64,000 bases of DNA from CBDDHT01 sp965227905. Lineage in GTDB: Bacteria; Pseudomonadota; Alphaproteobacteria; Rhizobiales; Methyloligellaceae. A model generated the notes under the pieces. That model saw only the letters and a program-made list of their open reading frames with translations. It was not told the DNA's origin and did no database searches. This document shows, piece after piece, positions 50,532 to 59,573 of this stretch. The position numbers were made by a program, and so were the translations under genes. How positions within the stretch are numbered: the first letter of the stretch is position 1; every line of letters starts with the position of its first letter. The stretch covers positions 1,240,001 to 1,304,000 of the forward strand of contig OZ245780.1 in the NCBI GenBank assembly GCA_965227905.1, read 5' to 3'.

Positions 50532-52121
50532 GTGGCTACCGTTCTCAGCATGTCGTCGCAGGTCGCCAGAGGAGCGATCGGAAACACGGCGATCCGCTTT
50601 GCGCTCGAACGATTGGGTCACACGGTCGTCGCGCTGCCGACAATCCTGCTCTCGAACCATCCCGGTCATGATGTATCGGCCGGACGCGTCGTTGGTCCAA
50701 CGGCCCTCAAAGAGATGCTCGATGCCCTTGAGAAGAATGGTTGGCTCGCAGAAGTGGACGCCGTCCTGACCGGCTATATGCCAAGCCTGGACCATGTGGC
50801 CATTGCCGTGCTGGCGATCGAAAAGATTAGGGAGCTGAATCCTTCGGTGCGAGTCATGGTCGATCCGGCATTCGGCGACGACCCGAAGGGTCTCTATGTC
50901 GACCGCCGTGCGGCCGAGGCCATCGGTGCTGGATTGCTGCGCCGGGCGGATATCATCACACCGAACCGTTTCGAACTTGAATGGCTCGCCGGCCGGCCGG
51001 TAACCGACACGAGCAGCGCGCATTCCGCCGCGCAGACATTGGACCCTGAGCAGGTTCTCGCCACATCGATCCCAAGCGACGACGGATTGCTCAATCTCGT
51101 CATCAGCCGAGGCTTCTCTGTCGCTGCTTCCGTTGCGCAGAGGAGGACTGTGCCTCATGGCACGGGTGATCTGTTCGCGGCTCTCTATCTTGCGCAGGAA
51201 TTGGCGGGTGCCCGGAGCGCCGATGCACTTGCGCTCGCGACAGCCGGTATTGAAGCTGTGCTCGACATCACCGGCGAAAAAGACGAATTGGATCTTGTGG
51301 GATCGCAGGATCGTTGGGCCAATCCGGACCCGTGGCCGACATCCGAGGAGGATGTGCCCGATGTCGTGCTGCCGGAGTGGCAGGGAAGCGGATCTGACTG
51401 GGTTGCAGGCGTCGATGGGTGCAAAGGCGGCTGGATCGCCGTCTTTCACGATCTCGCTGGCCAGGGCGAACCGCATGCCAGGTTCTTCGAACGTTTCGCA
51501 GACGTTCTTGATTCGGACGAGGCGCCGCGAATCGTCGCCGTCGACATTCCCATAGGATTGCCCGAGCAGGCCCGGCGAGGCGGTCGGTCGTGTGACGTGG
51601 AGACGAGAAAGCGGCTCGGTGGACGTCAGAGCTCCGTTTTTGCTGTTCCGGCGCGGCCCGTCGTTGCCGAAAGCGATTTCGGCGATGCCTGCCGCGTTGC
51701 TCTCGAACACTCGGATCCACCGCGCAAGGTCTCGCTGCAATGCTTCAACCTGTTCCCGAAAATTCGCGAAGTCGACGCGCTTATGACCCCATCGCGCCAG
51801 AATGCTGTCTTCGAATGCCACCCCGAATCTGCATTCGTTTCGATGAACGAGGACGCGCCGCTCGATGAGCCGAAGAAGGTCAAATCGAAGGTTCACGAGC
51901 CAGGACTGGCATTACGGCGAGGGCTTCTCGAAACGCATGGCTTTCCGGCGTCTCTCTGGAATGACGCACAGTTTGCCGCCAGCAAGGTCGGTCCTGACGA
52001 TTTGGTCGATGCCTGCGCCTGCGCGTGGACGGCAGCCCGAATTGCCGAAGAGAAGGCACAGCGTTTCCCGGACGACCCGCCAATTGACGGCAAGGGCTTG
52101 CGGATGGAGATCTGGTCTTAA
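50532..52121 (+). CDS. Pyridoxal kinase (PdxY-like) fused to a DUF429 domain
   Basis: About 529 aa. Residues 1-270 form a ribokinase-like pyridoxal kinase: SSQVARGAIGNTAIRFALER (start), HPGH, VMVDPAFGDD, and PHGTGDLFAALYLA containing the catalytic Asp and anion hole. Residues about 290-529 are a DUF429 domain, DWVAGVDGCKGGWIAVFHDL, VAVDIPIGLPE, FAVPARPV, LVDACACAWTA. The two are normally separate proteins. Start GTG 50532 is chosen because GGAGG (50516-50520) lies 11 bp before it. The function of DUF429 is unknown. Divergent from mcl2. Confidence 0.88.
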   Translation: MATVLSMSSQVARGAIGNTAIRFALERLGHTVVALPTILLSNHPGHDVSAGRVVGPTALKEMLDALEKNGWLAEVDAVLTGYMPSLDHVAIAVLAIEKIRELNPSVRVMVDPAFGDDPKGLYVDRRAAEAIGAGLLRRADIITPNRFELEWLAGRPVTDTSSAHSAAQTLDPEQVLATSIPSDDGLLNLVISRGFSVAASVAQRRTVPHGTGDLFAALYLAQELAGARSADALALATAGIEAVLDITGEKDELDLVGSQDRWANPDPWPTSEEDVPDVVLPEWQGSGSDWVAGVDGCKGGWIAVFHDLAGQGEPHARFFERFADVLDSDEAPRIVAVDIPIGLPEQARRGGRSCDVETRKRLGGRQSSVFAVPARPVVAESDFGDACRVALEHSDPPRKVSLQCFNLFPKIREVDALMTPSRQNAVFECHPESAFVSMNEDAPLDEPKKVKSKVHEPGLALRRGLLETHGFPASLWNDAQFAASKVGPDDLVDACACAWTAARIAEEKAQRFPDDPPIDGKGLRMEIWS

Positions 52122-52131
52122 AGTCAGCCGC

Positions 52132-54231
52132 CTAGCGAACAAACCCGATTGATCCGGCCGTTCCGGGCTTCGTCCGGCTGATCGATCCAAGCAACTCCAC
52201 GACACGGTCTGGATCGTCCATGACGCCGAGCACGCGCGCCTGCCGGCGAGCCTGCGCAAAATCGCCAGGCGTCAGGTTGCCGGGTGCCAGCGCATCCGGC
52301 GGCAGGTCTGCGAACTTGAAGAACACGGCGTAGGCACGCTTGAGGCCGGCCGGGTCGAGGAACGCAAAGCGGATATGGAACGTGAAACGGCGCAGGGAGG
52401 CGCTGTCGAAGCGATCCATCAAGTTGGTGGTACAGCAAATGGGAAGCGGATGATCCTCCATCCAGGTCAGCATCTCGTTGACCTGGGAGATCTCCCAGGA
52501 ACGGGTCGCGTCACGGCGATCGAACAGGAATGTCTCGGCCTCGTCGAAAACCAGCATCGCGCCGGCCTCGTTCGCTTCCTCGAAGGCTTCGGCAATCCGT
52601 TTTTCGGATTCGCCGAGGAATGCGCCGAGCAGGTCGGAGGCGCGCTTGTGGATCACTTCAACGCCAATCGCGCTGGCCAGGTAGCGGGCATAAGCGGACT
52701 TGCCGGTGCCGGGAGGCCCGGAGAGGCAGAGCGAGAAGGCGAGCTGCCCCGATCCGGTGAGCCGGGTGGCGAGGGCCGCGAGATCAACATCCGCCGTTGT
52801 CAGCGTGGCGTCGAAATCAGGGATCTCGGCGACACGCCGCGTGACCGAGCCGGATACGGCGCGCACGATTCCGAGCGCTGCCGATTCGACAGCGTCACTG
52901 CCGCCGCCTGCAAGCCTTGCGGCGATAAGGGCTTTTTCGAGAATGGCCGGTGTCGCATCGACCCGTTTGGCAAGGGCGGTCACTTCTTGTGCGCTGAGTC
53001 CCACGCCGACGCGCCTGTCGAGACGCTCGAGTATGCGCTCACGCTGCCGGGCAGGCGGCAGCTTCAGTTCGACCGCGAGCGTCATCCGCCGGAGCACTGC
53101 CGGGTCGATCTCGCTGATATTGTTCGATGTCCACAGCACCGGCACCGGGTTGGTTTCGAGCAGGCGGTTGAGATAGAGCTTCGACCCGCCCCGGCGCATG
53201 AGCTGCCAGGCGACATCCTCCATTTCGTCGAACAGGATGGCGGTCTTTTCCGCGCCGGACAGCAGCCGCAACGCAAACACGAGATCCGACATGCGGCCGG
53301 AGCGATCCGACTCACTGGAGATCGTGACCTCTTCGCCGGCCCCGTAAAGCGACAGATCGGCGGCGGCCGCGACCAGCTTCGTGAGTTCCGTCTTGCCCGA
53401 ACCCGGAGGGCCGTAAAGCAAAATGTTGACCCCGACTGCCTTTTCAGCCGCGGCGCCCTGAAGAACATTCGAGATGAAATCGCGGTCCTTTGCGACATGA
53501 TCATAGTCGGAGAGGTTCAGGCGGGCCTCAAGCGGCTCTCCCAGGAGCGCTTTGCGCATGCTAGGGAAGTCGTCGAACCGCTGATCGAGACAGGCATCCA
53601 CCCGCCATGGAATGGAAAAGCGGCCACCGCCGCCGGCGATGCGCTCATCGTGATCGTTGAGCTGCAACAGGCCAGACGCCGCCAGTTCTCCAAGAGGCGA
53701 AATCAGGTGTTCGATGGTGCGGGCGGGCTCACCGACCATGAGCGCGATGGCGCGGCCAAGCAGGCCATGGTCGGTCATTGTGTCGCAAAGATATTCAACC
53801 TGATTGAAGCGCGTGTAGCAGGCCACCAGACCGATAATCTTCCAGGCTTCTTTTGGCAGTCCGAGCTCATCAGTCAGTAGCGCCACATTGCTGGCAAGCG
53901 GTTCCGGGCGCGGTGTCTCTTCGGCCACACGGCGAAGATCGCGGATGACCTTGTCGCGGTTTCGCCGATAGGCCCGATCAAGATCCGTATAGCGGAAGCG
54001 ACCTGAGTAGAGCTCGCCGACGATCGTGCCGATCTCCTGAGGGATTGGCAGATCCATCGTCTCGCGACGCTCGTTCAACCAATAGAGCAGGCTGCACGTT
54101 GCGCGAAGAGGCAGATCGGACCGTTCGAAAATGCGCGCGAGATAACGCGCTACGAGCCCGCGCTCGACGTCGCCGCCCGGGGTCTCGATCTCGTCTTTCT
54201 CTTCGGTCTTGCGTTTGGATAGCCAGCTCAT
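52132..54231 (-). CDS. Double AAA-family ATPase
   Basis: This 699-aa protein has two AAA modules. Module 1: Walker A GPPGSGKTE (about 276-284), Walker B ILFDEMEDVAW; module 2: Walker A GPPGTGKSA (about 510-518), Walker B LVFDEAETFLF, with arginine-finger-like DSASLRRFTFHIRF after it. The N-terminal about 250 residues (ERGLVARYLARIFERSDLPL) are helical and unassigned. It probably remodels a protein or complex. It is convergent with the kinase-DUF429 gene, separated by 10 bp. Confidence 0.8.
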   Translation of the reverse strand: MSWLSKRKTEEKDEIETPGGDVERGLVARYLARIFERSDLPLRATCSLLYWLNERRETMDLPIPQEIGTIVGELYSGRFRYTDLDRAYRRNRDKVIRDLRRVAEETPRPEPLASNVALLTDELGLPKEAWKIIGLVACYTRFNQVEYLCDTMTDHGLLGRAIALMVGEPARTIEHLISPLGELAASGLLQLNDHDERIAGGGGRFSIPWRVDACLDQRFDDFPSMRKALLGEPLEARLNLSDYDHVAKDRDFISNVLQGAAAEKAVGVNILLYGPPGSGKTELTKLVAAAADLSLYGAGEEVTISSESDRSGRMSDLVFALRLLSGAEKTAILFDEMEDVAWQLMRRGGSKLYLNRLLETNPVPVLWTSNNISEIDPAVLRRMTLAVELKLPPARQRERILERLDRRVGVGLSAQEVTALAKRVDATPAILEKALIAARLAGGGSDAVESAALGIVRAVSGSVTRRVAEIPDFDATLTTADVDLAALATRLTGSGQLAFSLCLSGPPGTGKSAYARYLASAIGVEVIHKRASDLLGAFLGESEKRIAEAFEEANEAGAMLVFDEAETFLFDRRDATRSWEISQVNEMLTWMEDHPLPICCTTNLMDRFDSASLRRFTFHIRFAFLDPAGLKRAYAVFFKFADLPPDALAPGNLTPGDFAQARRQARVLGVMDDPDRVVELLGSISRTKPGTAGSIGFVR

Positions 54232-54316
54232 CGGTCCCTCACGAGGCTGTGGTTTTAGGGACCGAACGCACCGATGGGAAGCAGTGATGCGGTTTTAGAG
54301 AGATTTTTTGCGCCAG

Positions 54317-54388
54317 CAAGTGGCAACCGGCACCGAACGTACCGGTTGCCACTTGATTCATGAGGCCCTCAAGCCAGGCCTCATGAAT
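54317..54388. terminator. Two back-to-back hairpins downstream of asd
   Basis: Hairpin A: 14-bp arms 54317-54330 and 54342-54355. Hairpin B: 12-bp arms ATTCATGAGGCC 54356-54367 and GGCCTCATGAAT 54377-54388. Both are perfect and directly abut. They follow the asd stop on the minus strand. No T run on that strand, so they may be terminators, mRNA stabilisers or extragenic palindromes. Confidence 0.65.
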
Positions 54389-54395
54389 CTATCAC

Positions 54396-55421
54396 TCAGG
54401 CTGCCTTCTTGAGCAGATTGCGGTTGATAACCGTCTCGGCAATCTGCACCGTGTTAAGAGCGGCGCCCTTGCGAAGATTGTCGGAGACGACCCAAAGGTT
54501 GAGGCCGTTTTCGATCGTCGCATCTTCTCGGATACGCGAGACGAACGTCGCGAAATCGCCGACGCACTCAACCGGCGTCACGTAGCCGCCGTCTTCCTGC
54601 TTATCGATGACGAGAACGCCAGGCGCTTCGCGCAGGATGTCGCGCGCTTCGTCCGCTGTAATCGGATCGCGGAACTGGATGTTGACGGCTTCCGCATGGC
54701 CGACGAAGACGGGCACGCGAACGCAGGTCGCGCTGAGCTTGATCTTCGGATCGAGGATCTTCTTGGTTTCGGCCAGCATCTTCCATTCCTCTTTCGTGTA
54801 GCCGTCTTCCATGAAGACGTCGATGTGAGGAATGACGTTGAAGGCAATCTGCTTGGTGAATTTCTGAGGCTCCGGCGTATCGGTCACGAAAATGCCGCGG
54901 GTCTGCGTCCAGAGCTCTTCCATGGCTTCCTTGCCAGCCCCGGATACGGATTGATATGTCGAGACGACCACGCGCTCGATGCCGGCCTTGTCATGCAGAG
55001 GCTTCAGAGCCACGACGAGTTGCGCCGTGGAGCAGTTCGGGTTGGCAATGATGTTCTTCTTGGTGAAGCCCTCGACCGCATCGGCGTTGACTTCCGGAAC
55101 GATCAACGGAACGTCGGCGTCGTAGCGCCAGGCGGACGAGTTATCGATCACAAGGCAGCCCATACGTCCGATCTTCGGGCTCCATTCTTTGGAGACCGAA
55201 CCGCCGGCCGACATCAGCGCAAACTGGCATGTCGAGAAGTCGAACTGCTCAATGTCCTGACATTTCAATGTTTTATCGCCGAAAGAGACTTCCACACCGA
55301 TCGATTTCCGCGATGCGATAGGAACGACTTCGGACACGGGAAATTCGCGTTCTGCAAGAATTTCCAGCATTTCGCGGCCCACATTGCCAGTGGCGCCGAC
55401 GACGGCGATCTTATAACTCAT
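54396..55421 (-). CDS. asd: Aspartate-semialdehyde dehydrogenase
   Basis: This 341-aa enzyme makes aspartate semialdehyde for lysine, diaminopimelate, threonine and methionine synthesis. MSYKIAVVGATGNVGREMLE is the NADP-binding start; NPNCSTAQLV carries the catalytic Cys; RVPVFVGHAEAVNIQF the catalytic-His region. The open frame runs 9 codons upstream but the ATG at 55421 fits the family. Monocistronic. Confidence 0.97.
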   Translation of the reverse strand: MSYKIAVVGATGNVGREMLEILAEREFPVSEVVPIASRKSIGVEVSFGDKTLKCQDIEQFDFSTCQFALMSAGGSVSKEWSPKIGRMGCLVIDNSSAWRYDADVPLIVPEVNADAVEGFTKKNIIANPNCSTAQLVVALKPLHDKAGIERVVVSTYQSVSGAGKEAMEELWTQTRGIFVTDTPEPQKFTKQIAFNVIPHIDVFMEDGYTKEEWKMLAETKKILDPKIKLSATCVRVPVFVGHAEAVNIQFRDPITADEARDILREAPGVLVIDKQEDGGYVTPVECVGDFATFVSRIREDATIENGLNLWVVSDNLRKGAALNTVQIAETVINRNLLKKAA

Positions 55422-55878
55422 TGTTTTGTCTACCTTTGATTGCCGCACTTAGTTGGGAGGCGGCGGGTCCGGTTGCAAGGCTTTTGTTACACGATTCAGA
55501 CGAAGTTGCGCCACCCGGTCTTTGCCAAAAAGCGAATCACGGAATGTTGTGAGATTAATTCGCGGAAAGGTAGGCGTCTGCCGAGCGCCGAAAGACGACT
55601 GAAAACGGCGGTTTTTCGCCGATAACTGGGCCTGTCAACCCTTCAGTAACGAGCTTTGTTCTAGGGCTTGCGCTCAGAGGGGAGGATTGATCAATATAGC
55701 AACATGCGACGTCATTCGTCATTGACGTAAGCATGACTCGCAGTTTTTGGAACTTTCTGTATCATATACCGGCAACCAGTAGGCGCTATCGCCAAGGACA
55801 ACTTCCGGATTTCGCGATTCTCAGTTTGAACGACGGGGTACGGATAGGCGCCGATTTATAGTGGAGGAACGACTGACA
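55422..55878. promoter_or_regulatory. Divergent region between asd and the TRAP binding-protein gene
   Basis: About 457 bp. An inverted repeat lies at 55704-55734: ATGCGACGTCA (55704-55714) and TGACGTAAGCAT (55723-55734), one substitution plus an extra base. GTCATTCGTCATT is a short direct repeat inside it. GGAGG lies 10 bp before the TRAP start. No gene seen. Confidence 0.45.
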
Positions 55879-57132
55879 ATGCAGCAACCGCATAACCCAA
55901 ATAACATTTTCTCACGCCTCGAAGGCGTGACGCGGCGCGATTTTTTGCGCGTCGTCAAACAATACGGAATGACATCGACGGCCCTGGGCCTTGCCGGTCT
56001 CACGGGAACCGTCTCACTTTCGACTCTCGCAAAGGCTGCGAATTCCACTTACGACAAGCGCTTCAAGAACAAGCCTAAGGCAACGATCAAGTTCGGTGCC
56101 GACGGCATGAACGAGCGGATCCAAAAGATCCAGTTCTCGGGCTGTCTCCAGTGGACTCGTGATGTTGAAGAGCGGACGGAAGGTGCGTTGCGCGTCGAGT
56201 TTATCGGCTCCAACCAGCTTTGCGGCCAGCTCGACTGCGTGAAGAAGACCATGCAGGGCATCGTCGACATGTATGACTCGTCCACGCAGAATGCTGCCGG
56301 TGGCGCGCCATACTACAACGTGCTCGATTACGCTTACATGTTCCCGACACGAGCGTCGCTCTACAACTTCCTGTATCATCCGGACAGCATGAAACTTTTC
56401 CGTGAGCCCATGGAGAAGCGCCACAAGCTGAAAGTTCTGTGGAGCCACGTGGAATTGCGCGGCATCATGCTTGGCAAGGGCTGGAAGGATAAGCCGACAG
56501 TCACCAGCGTGACGCAGCTTGCCGGTACCAAGAACCGTGTGACGGGTACGCAGCTTGGGCGTATCGCTATGTCACTGATGAAGCTGAACCCAGTGCCGAT
56601 CGCCTGGGAGGAAACGCTTGATGGTCTGAAGCAAGGCCTGATCGACGGCGCTGAGACATGGTCGTCGGCGGCTTGTTTTGCCAATATGGCTCCAGTGATG
56701 GCGCAGGATGTTCAACTCGACTTCTTCGCTGGCACACACGCCACGGCAATGCGCACGCAAACGTTCGACAAACTGCCTGCAGATATTCAGGATGCAGTCA
56801 TGGAGTCGGCCTTTGCAACGCAGATGTGGGTTCAGGGCCACAACGAAGCTGGTCTCGTGAACGTTTGTGGTGCAAGCACGCCACAGCATCCGGGCACGAT
56901 TTATGAGAAAGCCGGCGTCCGTGTCGCCCAACTTTCTCCTGAGGCTTTGAAGGAAGCCGAAGAGATGTGCTCGCCGACCCATCATCCGAAGGAGTGGGAA
57001 TCCTGGCGTGAGCGTCTGAACAAATGGTCAGGCGGACACGACACCTACAAGGAGATTTCCGCTATCGCCAACCAGTTCCCAAGAGGTAGCGAGGCGATCC
57101 ACGTCGAGCCTCGTCGCTGGTGGCGTTCCTAA
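55879..57132 (+). CDS. TRAP transporter substrate-binding protein (DctP family), orphan
   Basis: This 417-aa protein has a Tat-type leader (VTRRDFLRVVKQYGMTSTAL), unusual for DctP proteins. The DctP core includes RVEFIGSNQLCGQLDCVKKT and AGTKNRVTGTQLGRIAMSLM. No DctQ or DctM membrane component lies nearby. ATG 55879 is chosen because GGAGG lies inside the longer GTG-initiated reading from 55861. Substrate unknown. A strong terminator follows. Confidence 0.9.
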   Translation: MQQPHNPNNIFSRLEGVTRRDFLRVVKQYGMTSTALGLAGLTGTVSLSTLAKAANSTYDKRFKNKPKATIKFGADGMNERIQKIQFSGCLQWTRDVEERTEGALRVEFIGSNQLCGQLDCVKKTMQGIVDMYDSSTQNAAGGAPYYNVLDYAYMFPTRASLYNFLYHPDSMKLFREPMEKRHKLKVLWSHVELRGIMLGKGWKDKPTVTSVTQLAGTKNRVTGTQLGRIAMSLMKLNPVPIAWEETLDGLKQGLIDGAETWSSAACFANMAPVMAQDVQLDFFAGTHATAMRTQTFDKLPADIQDAVMESAFATQMWVQGHNEAGLVNVCGASTPQHPGTIYEKAGVRVAQLSPEALKEAEEMCSPTHHPKEWESWRERLNKWSGGHDTYKEISAIANQFPRGSEAIHVEPRRWWRS

Positions 57133-57154
57133 GTCTCTGACACACGCGATTGCG

Positions 57155-57185
57155 AAGGCGGCCCCGTTCGGGGCCGCCTTTTTTT
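57155..57185 (+). terminator. Intrinsic terminator of the TRAP gene
   Basis: Arms AAGGCGGCCCC and GGGGCCGCCTT (11 bp, perfect), loop GTTC, followed by a 7-T run. Confidence 0.93.
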
Positions 57186-57413
57186 GTGGGCACCGATGGC
57201 TTGAGGGGCGTTGGCATGATGTTGATGCTGCGGCTGCTGTCATTCGGACATCCCGTGCTCAATGCGGGACGCACGGTGGATGTCAACTTGGCGGGGCGAG
57301 GCTCCGGATCTTTCATCCAGTTCGGGAAATCGGCTTCGATCGTTTGAATTCATTCCCGGCTAGGGATGCATGGTCGTCTCCAGGTTGCCCTGTTCGATTC
57401 CATTAGCCACAAA

Positions 57414-57441
57414 AAAGCCCTCTCCCGGAGGAGAGGGCTTT
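57414..57441 (-). terminator. Intrinsic terminator for the alanine symporter transcript
   Basis: Perfect 12-bp arms AAAGCCCTCTCC and GGAGAGGGCTTT, loop CGGA. On the minus strand the stem continues into TTTTTTGTGG, so it terminates minus-strand transcription about 140 bp after the symporter stop. Confidence 0.85.
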
Positions 57442-57479
57442 CGGCGTAGCCGGTTTCCCGGCCGTACGCTGTTTTGTCA

Positions 57480-57527
57480 GATCAACCTGCACTTAGTCGA
57501 AGTCGACTAAGTGCAGAAAAGTTGATC
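57480..57527. repeat. Nested palindrome
   Basis: GATCAAC ... GTTGATC encloses a perfect 13-bp stem (CTGCACTTAGTCG / CGACTAAGTGCAG, loop AAGT). A cruciform-like short repeat downstream of the symporter gene. Unknown origin. Confidence 0.6.
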
Positions 57528-57539
57528 GATTCTAAGCTG

Positions 57540-57583
57540 CTAGAGCAACTTATGTGCGTCTGAATAGACGCACGTCGCTCTAG
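57540..57583. repeat. CTAG-bounded palindromic element, second copy
   Basis: CTAGAGC ... GTGCGTCT-GAAT-AGACGCAC ... GCTCTAG, closely related to the element at 14154-14197. Its right CTAG supplies the TAG stop of the symporter gene (minus strand), as the first copy does for its genes. Confidence 0.65.
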
Positions 57584-59100
57584 ACGTTCTTGTACTTCTT
57601 GATCTCGCCACTCTTTACCCGTGCGAGATAGGAGTTCAACTCCTTCTTCACGATCGGTGCCAGGATGTAGAGACCGAGGATATTCGGGACACAGATCAGG
57701 AACACCAGTGCGTCCGAGATATCCAGGATGGCGCCGAGTTGCAGCATGCAGCCCAATGCCACGAAGATGCAGAAGATCAGCTTGTAGATCCGATCCATGA
57801 CAATCCCTTCGCCGAACAGATAGGTCCAGCCTTTCAGCCCGTAGTAGGACCAGGAGATCATGGTCGAGAAGGCGAACAGCATGCCTGCGAAGGCCAGTGG
57901 GATCGGGAACCAGGAGATCTGCTGCTCGAAGGCGGCCGATGTCATGGCAATGCCTTTGGCGTCGCCTGCAAAACCCGGATAGGCAACGGCGGTCGTGCCG
58001 ATGACCAATGCCGTGATCGTGCAGATGATGATTGTGTCGATAAAGGGCTCGAGCAACGAGACCATGCCTTCCGTGATCGGCTCGTTCGTCCGCACGGCCG
58101 AGTGAGCGATCGAGGCGGAACCGATACCGGCTTCGTTCGAGAAGACGGCGCGCTGGAAGCCGATGATCATGGCGCCAAGAGCACCACCGGCAACGCCTTC
58201 GCCCGTGAAGGCACCGTCAAAGATGTTGATGACCGCTTGCGGGATCGAGCTGAAGTTCATGAAAATGACGATCAAGGCGAAGAAGCAGTAGAAGATGGCC
58301 ATGAACGGCACGATCTTCTCGGTCACCTTGGCGATCGATTTGATGCCGCCGATGATCACTGAGGCGACAACCAATGCCATGGCGATCCCGAAGAGCCAGC
58401 CTTTGTCTGCGAACCAGCTTCCCTCGGTGCCGCCTGTTACGTTGACGAACTGCACAAAGGCCTGATTCGACTGGAACATATTGCCGATGCCGAGGGCGCC
58501 GATAAAGATACCGACGGCATAGAAGATTCCGACAAAGCGACCGAAACCAGCCATTCCACGTTCGGAAAAGCCTTTGTCGAGATAATACATCGGCCCGCCC
58601 GAAACCGATCCGTCCGGGTTCTCGTTTCGGTATTTGACGCCGAGGGTACACTCAACGAACTTGGTCGACATGCCGAGGAAACCCGCAAGGATCAGCCAAA
58701 AGGTTGCACCTGGACCGCCGACCGTCACCGCAACGGCGACGCCGCCAATATTACCGATGCCGACGGTGCCGGAAACGGCCGTTGCCAGAGCCTGGAAGTG
58801 CGAGACTTCACCGGCATCGTTCGGGTTTGCATAATCGCCGCGAACCAGCTCGATGGCATGCTTGAAGCCTCTGAGGTTGATGAACCCCATATAAAACGTG
58901 AAGAACACGGCGCCGACGACCAGCCAGAGCACGACGAGCGGCAGCTGGGCTCCGAAGACCGGAATTTTGAAGAAGACGATCGCCGCAACGATATCGGTGA
59001 TCGGTTGCACCATCGTATTGATGGTCTCGTCGATACCGGCGGCAGCGGCCGGCGACGTTAGAACGGCCAAAAGGCCGAGCATCGTCAATATACGTTTCAT
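57580..59100 (-). CDS. Alanine/glycine:cation symporter (AGCS family)
   Basis: This 506-aa protein is a sodium- or proton-coupled amino-acid transporter with about 10-11 helices. Signature VGIGNIGGVAVAVTVGGPGA and GGPMYYLDKGF are AGCS hallmarks. A signal-like N-terminus (MKRILTMLGLLAVLTSPAAA) precedes it, as in many members. A universal stress protein lies 38 bp upstream on the same strand. Likely substrates are alanine or glycine. Confidence 0.93.
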   Translation of the reverse strand: MKRILTMLGLLAVLTSPAAAAGIDETINTMVQPITDIVAAIVFFKIPVFGAQLPLVVLWLVVGAVFFTFYMGFINLRGFKHAIELVRGDYANPNDAGEVSHFQALATAVSGTVGIGNIGGVAVAVTVGGPGATFWLILAGFLGMSTKFVECTLGVKYRNENPDGSVSGGPMYYLDKGFSERGMAGFGRFVGIFYAVGIFIGALGIGNMFQSNQAFVQFVNVTGGTEGSWFADKGWLFGIAMALVVASVIIGGIKSIAKVTEKIVPFMAIFYCFFALIVIFMNFSSIPQAVINIFDGAFTGEGVAGGALGAMIIGFQRAVFSNEAGIGSASIAHSAVRTNEPITEGMVSLLEPFIDTIIICTITALVIGTTAVAYPGFAGDAKGIAMTSAAFEQQISWFPIPLAFAGMLFAFSTMISWSYYGLKGWTYLFGEGIVMDRIYKLIFCIFVALGCMLQLGAILDISDALVFLICVPNILGLYILAPIVKKELNSYLARVKSGEIKKYKNV

Positions 59101-59138
59101 AGAAGTCTCCCAAAGTGAAATAGCGTCTTGGCCGACGA

Positions 59139-59573
59139 CTAGGGTACGACGGTCACCGGTACCGGCGATGTCTGGACAAGAGCGGCAGGCAGGCTGCCAA
59201 ACAGCATGGCTTTGAGGCGGGATTCGCCGAGTCTTCCGATGAAGATCTGGGCAACATCATGCTCTGCCGCGAGTTCGACAAGCGTTTCGCCCGGATGCCC
59301 ATGGCGCACGACGCTGGTCACGTTGACGCCACTCTCTTCGAGCGACTTTGCAACCGGGGCCACGACAGAGCTTTGAGCCCTGTCGATTTCTTCTTCGCGG
59401 CGCTTGTGGCGCTCCGCAAGTTCGTCGGGTGTATGAAAGCTATAAGGAGACCACTCGATAATGTGGGCCAGAACAACGTTGGCCCCACCGGCCTTCGCCC
59501 GTTCGGCTGCAAAGGCCACTGCACGATTGCTGCCTTCGCTGCCGTCCACGGCAACTAGAAATGTATTGCGCAT
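59139..59573 (-). CDS. Universal stress protein family
   Basis: This 144-aa UspA-like protein starts FLVAVDGSEGSNRAVAFA and ends with the ATP-binding motif GRLGESRLKAMLFGSLPAAL (G-x2-G-x9-G-S). The symporter gene follows it by 38 bp on the same strand, so they are probably co-transcribed. Confidence 0.9.
   Translation of the reverse strand: MRNTFLVAVDGSEGSNRAVAFAAERAKAGGANVVLAHIIEWSPYSFHTPDELAERHKRREEEIDRAQSSVVAPVAKSLEESGVNVTSVVRHGHPGETLVELAAEHDVAQIFIGRLGESRLKAMLFGSLPAALVQTSPVPVTVVP

Larger units (their letters stand above)
57133..57579. other. Intergenic region between convergent genes with four hairpins
   Basis: About 447 bp with no credible gene. It contains the TRAP terminator (57155-57185), a minus-strand terminator (57414-57441), a nested palindrome (57480-57527) and most of a CTAG element (57540-57583). 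Such density of palindromes suggests an insertion hot spot for short repeats. Confidence 0.5.

Noticed and set aside
50445..51896. 483-codon minus-strand frame opposite the kinase-DUF429 gene
   Set aside because: It overlaps almost all of a gene with two strong domain matches and contains no motif of its own.
52375..53880. 501-codon plus-strand frame opposite the double AAA gene
   Set aside because: High GC codon bias opens antisense frames; the Walker motifs on the minus strand are decisive.
57150..57347. Short plus-strand frame after the TRAP gene
   Set aside because: It starts within the terminator stem, lacks a ribosome-binding site and has no recognisable sequence.
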